The notes: generated by a model from the sequence alone, not told the origin. A DNA stretch of 64,000 nucleotides from Lachnospiraceae bacterium (GCA_021771755.1 JAETOL010000002.1:62001-126000), one strand, 5' to 3'; shown: positions 48,331 through 58,473, numbered from the stretch's first letter. Numbers and translations are program-made.

Positions 48331-50676
48331 ATGACGTTAAAGGATCTGCCGATCGGAAAGACGGCGACAATACGTTCTGTAGGCGGTGAAGGGGCATTAA
48401 GACAGCATTTTCTCGATATGGGACTGATTCCCCAGGGAGATGTGACCATGGTCAAATATGCACCTATGGGAGACCCCATGGAGCTGCGTATCCACAGCTA
48501 TGAGCTTACTCTTCGTCTTGCCGATGCGGAAAAAATTGAGATAGAGAATATAAGAGATGCAGGAGTTCCTGCTGAAAAGAAGAAACGTTCAAGCCAGCCG
48601 ATCCCTCATCCGGGACTTGGGGAAGGCGGTAAGTTTCATTATAAAAAAACAGAAAACCCTCTGCCGGAAGGAGAACTTCTTACCTTTGCCCTGGCAGGAA
48701 ACCAGAACTGCGGAAAGACCACGCTGTTTAACCAGTTGACAGGCTCCAATCAGCATGTAGGGAATTTCCCGGGCGTTACGGTGGACAGGAAGGATGGTTC
48801 TATCCGTGGAAACAGCAATACACTGGTGACGGATCTTCCGGGTATTTATTCCATGTCTCCGTATTCCAGTGAGGAGATCGTAACCAGGAATTTTGTGCTG
48901 AATGAGCATCCAAGAGGCATCATCAATATTGTAGATGCAACGAATATCGAAAGAAATCTTTACCTTACCATGCAGCTGATGGAACTGGATATCCCTATGG
49001 TCCTTGCTTTGAATATGATGGATGAGGTAAGAGAAAACGGCGGTTCCATAAATATCAACCGCATGGAGGAAATGCTGGGAATCCCGGTTGTTCCGATTTC
49101 TGCTGCTAAGAATGAGGGGATTGATGAGCTTGTAAGTCATGCACTTCATGTTGCCAAGTATCAGGAAAAACCGGAAAAAATAGATTACTGTGATGCGGAG
49201 GATGACGGCGGAGCCGTACACAGATGCCTCCATGCCATCATGCATCTGATCGAGGACCATGCCAGAGACGCAGAGATTCCCGTTCGATTTGCAGCAGCAA
49301 AACTCGCAGAGGGAGATGCACTGATTCTGGAAAAGCTGAAGCTGGATCAGAATGAAAAAGAAATGCTGGAACACATCGTCAAACAGATGGAAACAGAACG
49401 TGGCCTTGACCGTTCTGCCGCTATTGCCCATATGCGCTTCGACTTTATTGAGAAGATATGCGATGCATCTGTCGTGAAGCCAAAAGAAAGCAAGGAACAT
49501 ATCAGAAGTACGAAGATCGATCGGATCCTTACTGGAAAATACACAGCGATCCCATGTTTTGTCGGCATTATGGCTCTTGTTTTTTACCTGACTTTCAGTG
49601 TGATCGGAGCTTTTCTTGCAAACATCCTTGATATGGGTATTTCTGCTTTGGGCGGTTATGTGGATCAGCTTATGACAGCGGCTCATGTAAACAGTGCGCT
49701 TCAGTCACTTGTGATGGACGGCATCTTCAATGGTGTGGGAAGTGTACTGAGTTTTCTTCCTGTTATTGTAACCCTGTTCTTTTTCCTGTCTCTTCTGGAG
49801 GACAGCGGATACATGGCAAGGGTGGCATTTGTGATGGATAAGCTGTTGAGAAAGATCGGACTTTCCGGACGGAGTATCGTCCCTATGCTGATCGGCTTCG
49901 GATGTACCGTACCGGGAGTTATGGCCAGCAGAACCCTTCCTTCTGAACGAGACAGAAGGATGACCATTCTCCTGACTCCATTTATGAGCTGTTCTGCCAA
50001 GCTTCCGATTTATGGATTTTTTGCAGCGGCTTTTTTCCCGAAAAACAGTGCTCTGGTAATGATCCTTCTGTACTTCGGAGGCATTGTTATGGGAATCCTG
50101 ATGGCGCTTCTGCTCCGCCGCACCATGTTCAGCGGAGAGGCAGTTCCGTTTGTGATGGAGCTTCCGAACTATCGTATGCCGGGAGCAAAAAATGTAAGGC
50201 ATCTTTTGTGGGATAAAGCGAAGGATTTCCTTCAGAGAGCATTTACCGTAATTTTTCTTGCGACCCTTGTTATCTGGTTTTTACAGACCTTTGATATGCA
50301 TTTGAATATTGTATCAGATTCAAAAGACAGTATCCTTGCCATGATGGCAGGAGCGATTGCTCCGGTATTTAAACCTATGGGATTTGGAGACTGGCGGATC
50401 TCTACCGCTCTGATCACAGGCTTTATGGCAAAGGAAAGTGTGGTTTCTACCCTCTCTGTTTTGTTTGGAAGTACGGAAGCACTGCTGGCAGCCATTACTC
50501 CTCTGGCAGCGGCAAGCCTTCTTGTGTTCTGCCTTCTTTATACGCCCTGTGTTGCGGCAATTGCAGCGATCAAAAGAGAACTGGGCGGCAAATGGGCTGT
50601 CGGCGTAGTGGTCGGACAGTGTGTGATCGCGTGGGTGGCGGCTCTGGCAGTTTACCTGATTGGCGGAATCTTTTAA
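48331..50676 (+). CDS. feoB: Ferrous iron transporter B with N-terminal fused FeoA domain
   Basis: FeoA-like MTLKDLPIGKTATIRSVGGEGALRQHFLDMGLIPQGDVTMVKYAPMGDPMELRIHSYELTLR; then FeoB G-domain ALAGNQNCGKTTLFNQLTGSNQHVGNFPGVTVDRK. Confidence 0.95.
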   Translation: MTLKDLPIGKTATIRSVGGEGALRQHFLDMGLIPQGDVTMVKYAPMGDPMELRIHSYELTLRLADAEKIEIENIRDAGVPAEKKKRSSQPIPHPGLGEGGKFHYKKTENPLPEGELLTFALAGNQNCGKTTLFNQLTGSNQHVGNFPGVTVDRKDGSIRGNSNTLVTDLPGIYSMSPYSSEEIVTRNFVLNEHPRGIINIVDATNIERNLYLTMQLMELDIPMVLALNMMDEVRENGGSININRMEEMLGIPVVPISAAKNEGIDELVSHALHVAKYQEKPEKIDYCDAEDDGGAVHRCLHAIMHLIEDHARDAEIPVRFAAAKLAEGDALILEKLKLDQNEKEMLEHIVKQMETERGLDRSAAIAHMRFDFIEKICDASVVKPKESKEHIRSTKIDRILTGKYTAIPCFVGIMALVFYLTFSVIGAFLANILDMGISALGGYVDQLMTAAHVNSALQSLVMDGIFNGVGSVLSFLPVIVTLFFFLSLLEDSGYMARVAFVMDKLLRKIGLSGRSIVPMLIGFGCTVPGVMASRTLPSERDRRMTILLTPFMSCSAKLPIYGFFAAAFFPKNSALVMILLYFGGIVMGILMALLLRRTMFSGEAVPFVMELPNYRMPGAKNVRHLLWDKAKDFLQRAFTVIFLATLVIWFLQTFDMHLNIVSDSKDSILAMMAGAIAPVFKPMGFGDWRISTALITGFMAKESVVSTLSVLFGSTEALLAAITPLAAASLLVFCLLYTPCVAAIAAIKRELGGKWAVGVVVGQCVIAWVAALAVYLIGGIF

Positions 50677-50682
50677 ATAAGC

Positions 50683-50731
50683 AAAAAACATCGGATTCTT
50701 TATAGAAAGAGAAACCGGTGTTTTTTTGTTG
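50683..50731 (+). terminator. Rho-independent terminator
   Basis: AACATCGGATTCTTT-ATAG-AAAGAGAAACCGGTGTTTTTTT. Confidence 0.75.
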
Positions 50732-50765
50732 TTAGGGCAAATAAACCATCTGCTGTTGAGGGTTA

Positions 50766-51575
50766 TTATTCGCACCGGATTGTAATCATAGTAATGTAAT
50801 CGCTGCGATCGTTGATAGACATTTCATTCAATCCTTCTTCGTAGGCATGTCCGGTAAGGGTCAGATCATGTTCGCGGGCGTAGGCAAGAACAGACTGATA
50901 AACGGCAGGAATCCGGCTCCAGTCACCGATGCAGAAGGCTCGCAGATATTTTCCGGCAGGAAGGATCATATCCCAGCTATCAGAGGCAGGAGGGCAATAG
51001 GCGAAGAAGGAGTCGTAACCGGTAAAATTGCCTTCCTGAAGATTCTTTGTGGAGATGCGGCTTCCAAAGCTGTCATAAAGATGGAAGAGTTTCTTCAGGC
51101 GAAGTGAAAATTCAGCAGCAACAGAAAAATCTTCTTCATCATATTTTCCGGAAATAGGGGAGGAGAGAATCAGCTTTTTTTCCGGAAGACTGCATAATTC
51201 GATTCTGCCATGCTGAGACTGCATTCCCAGTCTCAGACGTTCTGCTTTTTGCTCCAGAAAAGCCTGTGCAGATAAAAGCTGCTCGATGGATTCGTCGATC
51301 AGCTTTTTCTTTTTTGTCATCATCTGAGAAAAGGATTCGTCAGATGGTCTTGTTACATATTCCCGGATTTCATCAATAGAAAGTCCCACCTTGCGTAAGG
51401 TCAGAATCAATTCCAGCTGTGCAAACTGAAAGCAGGTATAGTAATGATAGCCGTTTTCCCGGATTACTTCCGGCTGAAATAATCCAATGTCATTATAATA
51501 GTGTAAAGTACGTTTGTTGACACCGGTAAATTTTGCAAACTCCCCAGATGAATATAAATATTTTTTTTGATCCAT
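50766..51575 (-). CDS. MerR family regulator with GyrI-like effector domain
   Basis: YLYSSGEFAKFTGVNKRTLHYYNDIGLFQPEVIRENGYHYY. Confidence 0.9.
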   Translation of the reverse strand: MDQKKYLYSSGEFAKFTGVNKRTLHYYNDIGLFQPEVIRENGYHYYTCFQFAQLELILTLRKVGLSIDEIREYVTRPSDESFSQMMTKKKKLIDESIEQLLSAQAFLEQKAERLRLGMQSQHGRIELCSLPEKKLILSSPISGKYDEEDFSVAAEFSLRLKKLFHLYDSFGSRISTKNLQEGNFTGYDSFFAYCPPASDSWDMILPAGKYLRAFCIGDWSRIPAVYQSVLAYAREHDLTLTGHAYEEGLNEMSINDRSDYITMITIRCE

Positions 51576-51586
51576 AAAATCCCCCC

Positions 51587-51617
51587 TTGACTGTACAGTT
51601 ACTGTACATTATATGAT
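51587..51617 (+). promoter_or_regulatory. MerR-type promoter with 19-bp spacer and palindromic operator
   Basis: TTGACT-(GTACAGTTACTGTACATTA, 19 bp)-TATGAT; perfect palindrome GTACAGT-T-ACTGTAC. Confidence 0.8.
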
Positions 51618-51660
51618 ACCTTCTGACAAAGAAGAAATCAATAAGAAAGAGGAGATCATT

Positions 51661-52209
51661 ATGGAGTTTAAAACAGTAACCGAGCAGCAGTGGCCGAAGA
51701 TAAAGGAAATTTATATGGAGGCATTCCCAAAGCGGGAAAGGAAACCGTATGTTATCCTGCGCCATTCTGTGAAAAAGAAAAAAGCAGTTGTTATGGCAGC
51801 AATGGAAAAAGAACAGCTTTTGGGATTTACAGTTCTGATCCCATATAAAGACATGGTTATGGTAGATTATCTGGCAGTATCTTCCAAAATCAGAAGTAAA
51901 GGAACAGGAAGTTACATTTTGCAGAACGTATGCAGGGAATATGCGGATAAAAAAATCGTTCTTCTGATCGAGTGTCTGGATAGTGCTGCGGAGAATCGGG
52001 ACCAGAGGGCCGCGCGGCGAAAGTTTTATCTGAAAAATGGATTTACTTCTTCTGACATTTTTATTGAGGGAGCCAGTGGGAAAATGGAGATTCTTAATTA
52101 TGGCGGAAAGGTTTCGCAGGAGGATTATATTTCTTTACAGAAGCATGCTCTTGGAGCGATATTTTTTAAACTGTCCGGCATCAAAATTGTGAAAAGCAAG
52201 ACGGTTTAA
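51661..52209 (+). CDS. GNAT family N-acetyltransferase
   Basis: MEFKTVTEQQWPKIKEIYMEAFPKRERKPY...LLGFTVLIPYKDMVMVDYLAVSSKIRSKGTGSYILQ. Confidence 0.85.
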   Translation: MEFKTVTEQQWPKIKEIYMEAFPKRERKPYVILRHSVKKKKAVVMAAMEKEQLLGFTVLIPYKDMVMVDYLAVSSKIRSKGTGSYILQNVCREYADKKIVLLIECLDSAAENRDQRAARRKFYLKNGFTSSDIFIEGASGKMEILNYGGKVSQEDYISLQKHALGAIFFKLSGIKIVKSKTV

Positions 52210-52234
52210 AAGCAAGAAAGGGGATGCGGCGATT

Positions 52235-53875
52235 ATGAAAATGATATTTTCAAAAGTAAAGTTAAAACCAAAACAGATCTCTGGTTTGTTTCTTCTGGTG
52301 CTGTTTTCGGCTGTGGGGCAGATGCTTCTGCCGTCTTTTCTGGCGCAGATGATCAGCCATGGAGTTGCGGAAAGCAAAAACAGTGTGATCTGGATGTATG
52401 CAGCGATCATGGCAGGGATTACGGTTTTGTCCTGTATCATCAGCTTTTTGTCTGTTAAGATTGCCTCTTATATATCTACAGATTTTGCGGCACAGCTGAG
52501 AGAACTGGTTTTCTCCAGAGTGCAGGAGTTTTCGGCAGCGGAAATGGATCAGTTTGGTACCGCAAGTCTTATTACCAGAAGCACCTCAGATATTACCAAT
52601 GTACAGAATTTTCTTACGCTGCTGCTTCGTGTGGGGCTGCTGGCGCCTATGATGGCAGCTGCAGGACTTGTGTTTTCCGCTGCCACAGGCGGTCAGGTCA
52701 GTTCCGTACTGCTGGTGGCTATTCCAGTGCTTCTGATTACACTGACGATCATTATGATATTTGCTTCCCGGTATTCCATTCGTCTGCGGAAAAAACTGGA
52801 TCAGATCAACCGTCTGTTTCTGGAGTCTCTGGAAGGTGTGCGTGTGATACGTGCATTTAATAAACAGAAAGCAGAGAGTGCCCGTTTTGAGGAGGCTAAT
52901 GGTGATTATGCGATGACAGCGATGGCTGCAGGCCGTATCACCAGTCTTTTAATGCCGGTGATCAGTGTGATCTTTGGCGTTACCACAGCAGCTGTTCTGG
53001 GAATGGGAGCTTATTATGTGAATACAGGCGCTATGGAGGTAGGCTCTCTGGTGGCAAACAGCCAGTATATCAGTATGGTACTGACTTCGGTTATGATGCT
53101 GTCGCTGGTGATCATGATGTTTCCTACCAGCTATGCCTGTGCAAAACGAATTTCAGAAGTTCTGGAAACAGAAAGCTCTATCCGGGACGGAAGCTTTCCT
53201 CTGGAAAAACGTCCGGCACATGCCACCGTGGAGTTTCGTCATGTGACATTTGCATATCCGAGGGCAGAAGAGCCGATTTTGAAGGATGTCAGTTTTGTGT
53301 CAAATCCAGGAGAGATCACAGCCATTATAGGAGGAACCGGACGCGGCAAATCCAGTATCTTAAAACTGATCCCAAGGCTGTATGATCCGATGTTCGGGGA
53401 GGTGTTGATCGACGGAGTAAACGCAAAGGAATATCGCATGGAGGATCTGCGTTCTTTCATTGGATATGTTCCGCAGAAAAATGTACTGTTCTCCGGAGAT
53501 ATTGCGGAGAATCTGAATTTTGGAAAGGAAAATGGTACAGAGGAAGACTGGAAACAGGCGGCAAAGATCGCATGTGCAGATGAGTTTATCTGCAAAAAGA
53601 AACAGGGATATCATGAGGCTGTTGCCCAGGGAGGAACAAATTTATCCGGAGGTCAGAGACAGCGTATGGCAATTGCCAGAGCTGTAATGAAAAAGCCGGA
53701 GATCTATGTGTTTGACGACAGTTTTTCGGCGTTGGATATGAAAACAGACAGACAGCTGCGCCAGAATCTGAAAGAGAGTATTGGAGAGGCAACCGTGATC
53801 ATGGTGGCACAGAGAATCAGCACGATTCTGGATGCAGACCGTATCCTGGTGGTGGATGACGGACAGATCATTTGA
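52235..53875 (+). CDS. ABC exporter half-transporter (TMD-NBD), C-terminus cut by an in-frame TGA
   Basis: GGTGRGKSS Walker A, LSGGQRQRMAIARA signature; reading through TGA 53873-53875 gives NGTHKELLNTCPLYREIAEIQLGKEAV to a stop at 53959. Confidence 0.85.
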   Translation: MKMIFSKVKLKPKQISGLFLLVLFSAVGQMLLPSFLAQMISHGVAESKNSVIWMYAAIMAGITVLSCIISFLSVKIASYISTDFAAQLRELVFSRVQEFSAAEMDQFGTASLITRSTSDITNVQNFLTLLLRVGLLAPMMAAAGLVFSAATGGQVSSVLLVAIPVLLITLTIIMIFASRYSIRLRKKLDQINRLFLESLEGVRVIRAFNKQKAESARFEEANGDYAMTAMAAGRITSLLMPVISVIFGVTTAAVLGMGAYYVNTGAMEVGSLVANSQYISMVLTSVMMLSLVIMMFPTSYACAKRISEVLETESSIRDGSFPLEKRPAHATVEFRHVTFAYPRAEEPILKDVSFVSNPGEITAIIGGTGRGKSSILKLIPRLYDPMFGEVLIDGVNAKEYRMEDLRSFIGYVPQKNVLFSGDIAENLNFGKENGTEEDWKQAAKIACADEFICKKKQGYHEAVAQGGTNLSGGQRQRMAIARAVMKKPEIYVFDDSFSALDMKTDRQLRQNLKESIGEATVIMVAQRISTILDADRILVVDDGQII

Positions 53876-53960
53876 AATGGAACACATAAGGAGCTGTTAA
53901 ATACCTGCCCTCTTTATCGGGAAATTGCAGAGATACAATTGGGAAAGGAGGCAGTCTGAT

Positions 53961-55530
53961 ATGAAAAATATAAGGATATTTAAGCGGCTTTTGGGGTATC
54001 TGAAAGCATATCGCCTGCGTCTGGTTCTGGTGCTTTTGGCAGCGGTGATCAGTACGGCTTTTATGGTTCTTGCCCCTTTTCTTGTGGGAAAGGTGACTAC
54101 AACACTTTTTGCCGGCATTGCAGATGGAGTGTTTTACTGGGAGACGATCCTCTGGCTTCTGGCGGCGCTGGTTGCACTTTATTTTGTCTCACAGCTGTTT
54201 TCCTTTCTGCAGGGATTTGGAATGGCAAAGATCACTGCCGACGTGATGCAGACGATCCGAAGAGAGATCGATGAAAAAATGCATCGTTTAAAATTGAATT
54301 ATTATGATGTTCATACACATGGAGATATATTAAGTGTAATTACAAATGATGTAGACACCATTAATAATACCATCAGTCAGAATCTGACTGCAGTAGTGAC
54401 TCAGGTAACAATGGCGGCAGGGGTAATGAAAGCAAGCGAAAAGTATTATGGGGAACAGCAGGAACTGTTGGGAAAACTGAATGGTTATGTGGAGGAAATG
54501 TATAATGGACAGACGGTAGTTCAGACCTTTCATTATCAGGAACGTGCAAAGAAGGAATTTGCCAGACTGAATGATGCACTGAAGACCAGTTCCAGAAAAG
54601 CAGAAACAACAGCAGGGGCGGTCAGCCCGATCACGACCAGGCTATGCTGGAATATACCTGGCGTTTTGCGGAGCCGTTTTCTGCTATTGCAGGAATGGCA
54701 GGAAGCTTTGGCGCGGCAGCGGCAGCAGGAAATCGTATTTTCAGCCTTCTGGATGCAGAAGAGGAGATTCCGGACAGCAAGCGGTGTGTGATTCCGGATG
54801 ACCGCAGCGGTCGGGTTACTTTTGAGAATGTTAAATTCGGATATACGCCGGATCATCTTCTGATGAACGGAATCAATCTGACAGTAGAGCCCGGACAGAA
54901 GGTTGCAGTTGTAGGGCCTACAGGCGCCGGAAAAACGACGCTTATCAATCTCCTGATGCGTTTCTATGAGGTAAACGGAGGCTCGATCCAGGTAGATGGA
55001 GTCAGGATTACAGATATGTCAAGAGAGGAACTTCGTGACCGTTTTGGTATGGTTCTTCAGGATACCTGGCTATTTGAGGGAACCATTGGAGAAAATATCG
55101 GATATGCGGAGAAAATATGCCGAAGGAAAAGATCAGGGATGCTGCGGAATCTAGCTGTGCACACAGCTTTATCAAAACTCTCCCGGGAGGCTATGATATG
55201 ATTCTGACCAAAGGAGCGGAAAATATCTCTCAGGGAGAACGACAGCTTCTGACGATTGCCCGTGCCATTGCATCGGATCCGGAGATCATGATTCTGGATG
55301 AGGCTACCAGCAACGTGGATACTCATACAGAGGTTCTGATCCAGAAAGCGATGGCAGAGCTGATGAAGGGACGTACCAGTTTCGTGATCGCCCATCGTCT
55401 TTCCACTATCCGGGATGCGGATATGATCCTTTATATGGAAGACGGGGATATTAAGGAAATGGGCGATCATGAGGAACTGATGAAAAAGAATGGAAAATAT
55501 GTAGCTCTTTATATGAGCCAGTTTGCGTGA
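53961..55530 (+). pseudogene. Second ABC exporter half-transporter, disrupted by internal deletion(s) and frameshifts
   Basis: TMD in ORF 53925-54791, NBD Walker A half in 54644-55201, signature/Walker B half in 55117-55530; three overlapping frames reconstruct one protein. Confidence 0.85.
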
Positions 55531-55537
55531 TAAAAAA

Positions 55538-56347
55538 CTAAAGTAGCTGCTGTACAGGAAGCTGCAGCTGGGTAATATATTCCGATTCGTCGGAGGTAGT
55601 ATGGATATCGATCCAGAGAAGCTCCAGCAGGTCTCCGGTAACTTTAAGATCATGAACTTCTGCATACTTTATCAGTTTTCTGCCCCAGTCGGTACTTTGG
55701 GAATAACTGCCCCTGTAAGTAACACAGAGATAATCGCCTCCGGGAATCTGCTTTTTTCCATTTTCATCAATCAGAAATACAGACTGATAGGAAAGGGATC
55801 TTTTTTCCAAAAGAGAGGAGCGGGAGATGACAGTTCCAATTTGATTACTTCCGATAATGTATAGTTTTTCCTTATCCAGGTTGATCAGTCGCTTTATCAG
55901 CAGATCCATTTCTTCTGCAGCCTGATAGCCTTCTGACAAAAGATGACATCGGCGGGGCGGAAGGGTTATCTTTGTGATTTCATGCAGAGGAAGGTTCTGG
56001 GCAGAACGGATGGTATTTAAACGATGCGCCACATTTTTCTGAAGCTTCTGGAGTTTTAGCATCTGCTTATGGATGGCTTCCTGTTCTTCTTCCAGAAGCT
56101 TCAGGGAGGCGGCTGTATTGTGATCGTCCAGATATTCGCGGATCTGTTCCATAGTAAAACCGATGGAACGGAGATCCCGGATCACGTTCAGTCTCCAGAT
56201 ATCGTGGATGCTGTAGCGGCGGTATCCGGACTCCGAGCGTTCCGGTTTTATGATTCCGATTTCTTCATAATAACGGATGGAATCTACGCCAATGTCATAG
56301 AGCCTGGATATTTCACCGATTCTAAAATATTTTTTCATATTATACAT
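55538..56347 (-). CDS. MerR family regulator with GyrI-like effector domain
   Basis: YFRIGEISRLYDIGVDSIRYYEEIGIIKPERSESGYRRYSIHDIWRLNVIRDLRSIGFTMEQI. Confidence 0.9.
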   Translation of the reverse strand: MYNMKKYFRIGEISRLYDIGVDSIRYYEEIGIIKPERSESGYRRYSIHDIWRLNVIRDLRSIGFTMEQIREYLDDHNTAASLKLLEEEQEAIHKQMLKLQKLQKNVAHRLNTIRSAQNLPLHEITKITLPPRRCHLLSEGYQAAEEMDLLIKRLINLDKEKLYIIGSNQIGTVISRSSLLEKRSLSYQSVFLIDENGKKQIPGGDYLCVTYRGSYSQSTDWGRKLIKYAEVHDLKVTGDLLELLWIDIHTTSDESEYITQLQLPVQQLL

Positions 56348-56355
56348 TCTCCTGC

Positions 56356-56386
56356 TTGACTCTGGTATAATACCAGAGTTTATAAT
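56356..56386 (+). promoter_or_regulatory. MerR-type promoter with 19-bp spacer and palindromic operator
   Basis: TTGACT-(CTGGTATAATACCAGAGTT, 19 bp)-TATAAT; palindrome ACTCTGGTAT-A-ATACCAGAGT (56359-56379). Confidence 0.85.
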
Positions 56387-56420
56387 GATTTCAGATTCAT
56401 AAAAAGAAAGGAAATCAAAA

Positions 56421-57059
56421 ATGCGTTCTATTTGGAAAGAAATGAAATGGTCTTCTGTGCTGCTTTTGCTGGGCGGAGGTGCTTTGCTGGCATTTGGCCT
56501 TTATAATGTCCATTCCATATCCGGTGTTACAGAGGGAGGAATCCTGGGACTTACTCTTCTTCTGGAGCACTGGTTTGGAATTTCCCCTTCGTTTTCCGGT
56601 TTTCTTCTGACGGTGGTATGCTACTTTTTAGGCTGGAAGCTTCTGGGAAAACTGTTTCTGGTGTACTCCTTTATTTCGGCAGTGGGATTTTCTGTTTTTT
56701 ACGGAATATTTGAGCAGTTTGATCCGTTGTTTCCTCAGATTGCGGAAAAACCTCTTCTGGCTGCAGTGGTGGGAGCTTTGTTTGTAGGTGTCAGCGTGGG
56801 GATATGTGTGCGTGTAGGCGGCGCGCCTACCGGAGATGATGCGCTTGCAATGAGCCTGTCCTCTGTGCTGCCTGTGGATATCCAGTGGATTTATCTTGCA
56901 AGTGATCTTGTTGTATTGCTGGCATCTCTCAGCTATATTCCGTTCAGCCGAATCATGTATTCACTTTTAACAGTCCTCCTGTCAGGACAGATCATCGGAA
57001 TTATACAGAAGATCCGGCTTCCCGGATCTGTGGAGGCAGGAGAACTGTCTCAGAGCTGA
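56421..57059 (+). CDS. YitT-family integral membrane protein
   Basis: FGLYNVHSISGVTEGGILGLTLLLEHWFGISPSFSGFLLTVVCYFLGWKLLG; GAPTGDDALAM. Confidence 0.75.
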   Translation: MRSIWKEMKWSSVLLLLGGGALLAFGLYNVHSISGVTEGGILGLTLLLEHWFGISPSFSGFLLTVVCYFLGWKLLGKLFLVYSFISAVGFSVFYGIFEQFDPLFPQIAEKPLLAAVVGALFVGVSVGICVRVGGAPTGDDALAMSLSSVLPVDIQWIYLASDLVVLLASLSYIPFSRIMYSLLTVLLSGQIIGIIQKIRLPGSVEAGELSQS

Positions 57060-57210
57060 TATGAAAAGCTTTGAAAAGAGTCTGTGTCTTTATTTTATCA
57101 GAGAATATGGTTTCTGAATATGAAAATTAAAAAAATTCTGCGGAATTGAATCCACATAATCTGTATTTCCCCTGCATACATTGTAAAAAGATGTATCCAG
57201 GGGAATTTTT

Positions 57211-57342
57211 GTGAAAGATTATATCGAAGAACGGGCAGTGAAGATCGCATCTTATATCATTGAAACCAGAGCGACAGTCCGGCAGGCGGCAAAAAAGTTT
57301 GGGATTAGTAAGAGTACGGTACATATGGTAGTAATAAAATAG
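57211..57342 (+). pseudogene. spoIIID: Truncated SpoIIID fragment (N-terminal about 38 residues up to the HTH)
   Basis: GTG start; MKDYIEERAVKIASYIIETRATVRQAAKKFGISKSTVH then unrelated MVVIK*. Confidence 0.75.
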
Positions 57343-57384
57343 AACGGTTTGTGAGTTGGGTGTGGAGAGTTGAATAGAGAGACG

Positions 57385-57412
57385 AAAAGGTCGGAGAGAT
57401 TCCGGCCTTTTA
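57385..57412 (+). terminator. Terminator-like hairpin
   Basis: AAAAGGTCGG-AGAGATT-CCGGCCTTTT. Confidence 0.6.
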
Positions 57413-57536
57413 TGATGTCTGGATTGAATTGCGAATATATAGATGATATACTTTGTTTAAGTAAAGAGGGACGTTATACTTTGTGTAAAGAGTAAAGTGA
57501 AAGGGAAAGGACAGCGGTTGCTGTCTAAAGAAAGCG

Positions 57537-58473
57537 ATGGAGAAAAAGTTTGGAAAGTTAGTTACAAGTGTAGGAAAGAATACAAAGGATTTATTACAAA
57601 AATCGAAAAATATTGCAATTCAGGCAGTTGATCAAAATGATGATGGAAAATTTGATCTGGAAGATGTTTCTTCAATGGCAGCAACCGTTGGAAATGCTGT
57701 GAAAAAAGGTGCACAGACATTTAAGGAAACAACAGATGAAAAAGCACGTCAATTAGAATTAAAAGCTTTGCGTCCGATATTTTTAGAAACTTTGAATGAT
57801 ACTGATTTTTTCATGCCTAAATTTATTAGAATAACCGAAAGAGATAAGAAACATGCGGAAAGCGAAGTGTGTAGAGGTTCGATAGGCTTTTGTCTGATCA
57901 GAAAGAACTTCGTATTGTAAATATCTTTCGAGATTCCATAGATTCATATGGAGTGTCATTTTACCCGGATGGTGACAGTGAGCTTTATTATGTGGATCCT
58001 AGTAATAGGGATGAGTATATTGCTTTGGATGAATATTTTAGTTATTTGAAACAGGTACGAATCAGTGAATTACAAAGGATTGCACAGGATCTTGGAGCAA
58101 AGCATTTCAAAGTCACTTACAAAGAGGAAAAAACTTCATTTTCAGAAAAGAAGGTAAGCAAAAAAGTTACTGCAAAGTCAATCGCGTCTGCAGATGTGGA
58201 AGAGAATTATGAGGATAAAAAGTATTCAATCACAGAAATTGCAGCAGAGATGGAATGTCCAGGACATCCTCCGGTAAAACCGGTGTTAAAGTATATGAAA
58301 TATGATCCGAGCATAAAAGGACTTGTAGAAATGAGAATGAATGAGAATGGACCGTTGCTTCATCAAAAATTGATGCGGTACTAAGGGGTATGAAATGTAC
58401 TGGAAATGCAACTGTAGTAAACGAAACCCAGAATGAGTCCAGAAGGTATCTGGAATATGAAATAGATTTTTAG
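57537..58473 (+). pseudogene. Frameshifted hypothetical gene (EF-hand-like N-terminus)
   Basis: ORFs 57537-57920 and 57890-58384 join through a frameshift near 57885-57895; a third in-frame tail KIDAVLRGMKCTGNATVVNETQNESRRYLEYEIDF* follows in another frame to 58473. Confidence 0.7.

Noticed and set aside
48589-49686. 365-aa minus-strand ORF
   Set aside because: Antisense to feoB.
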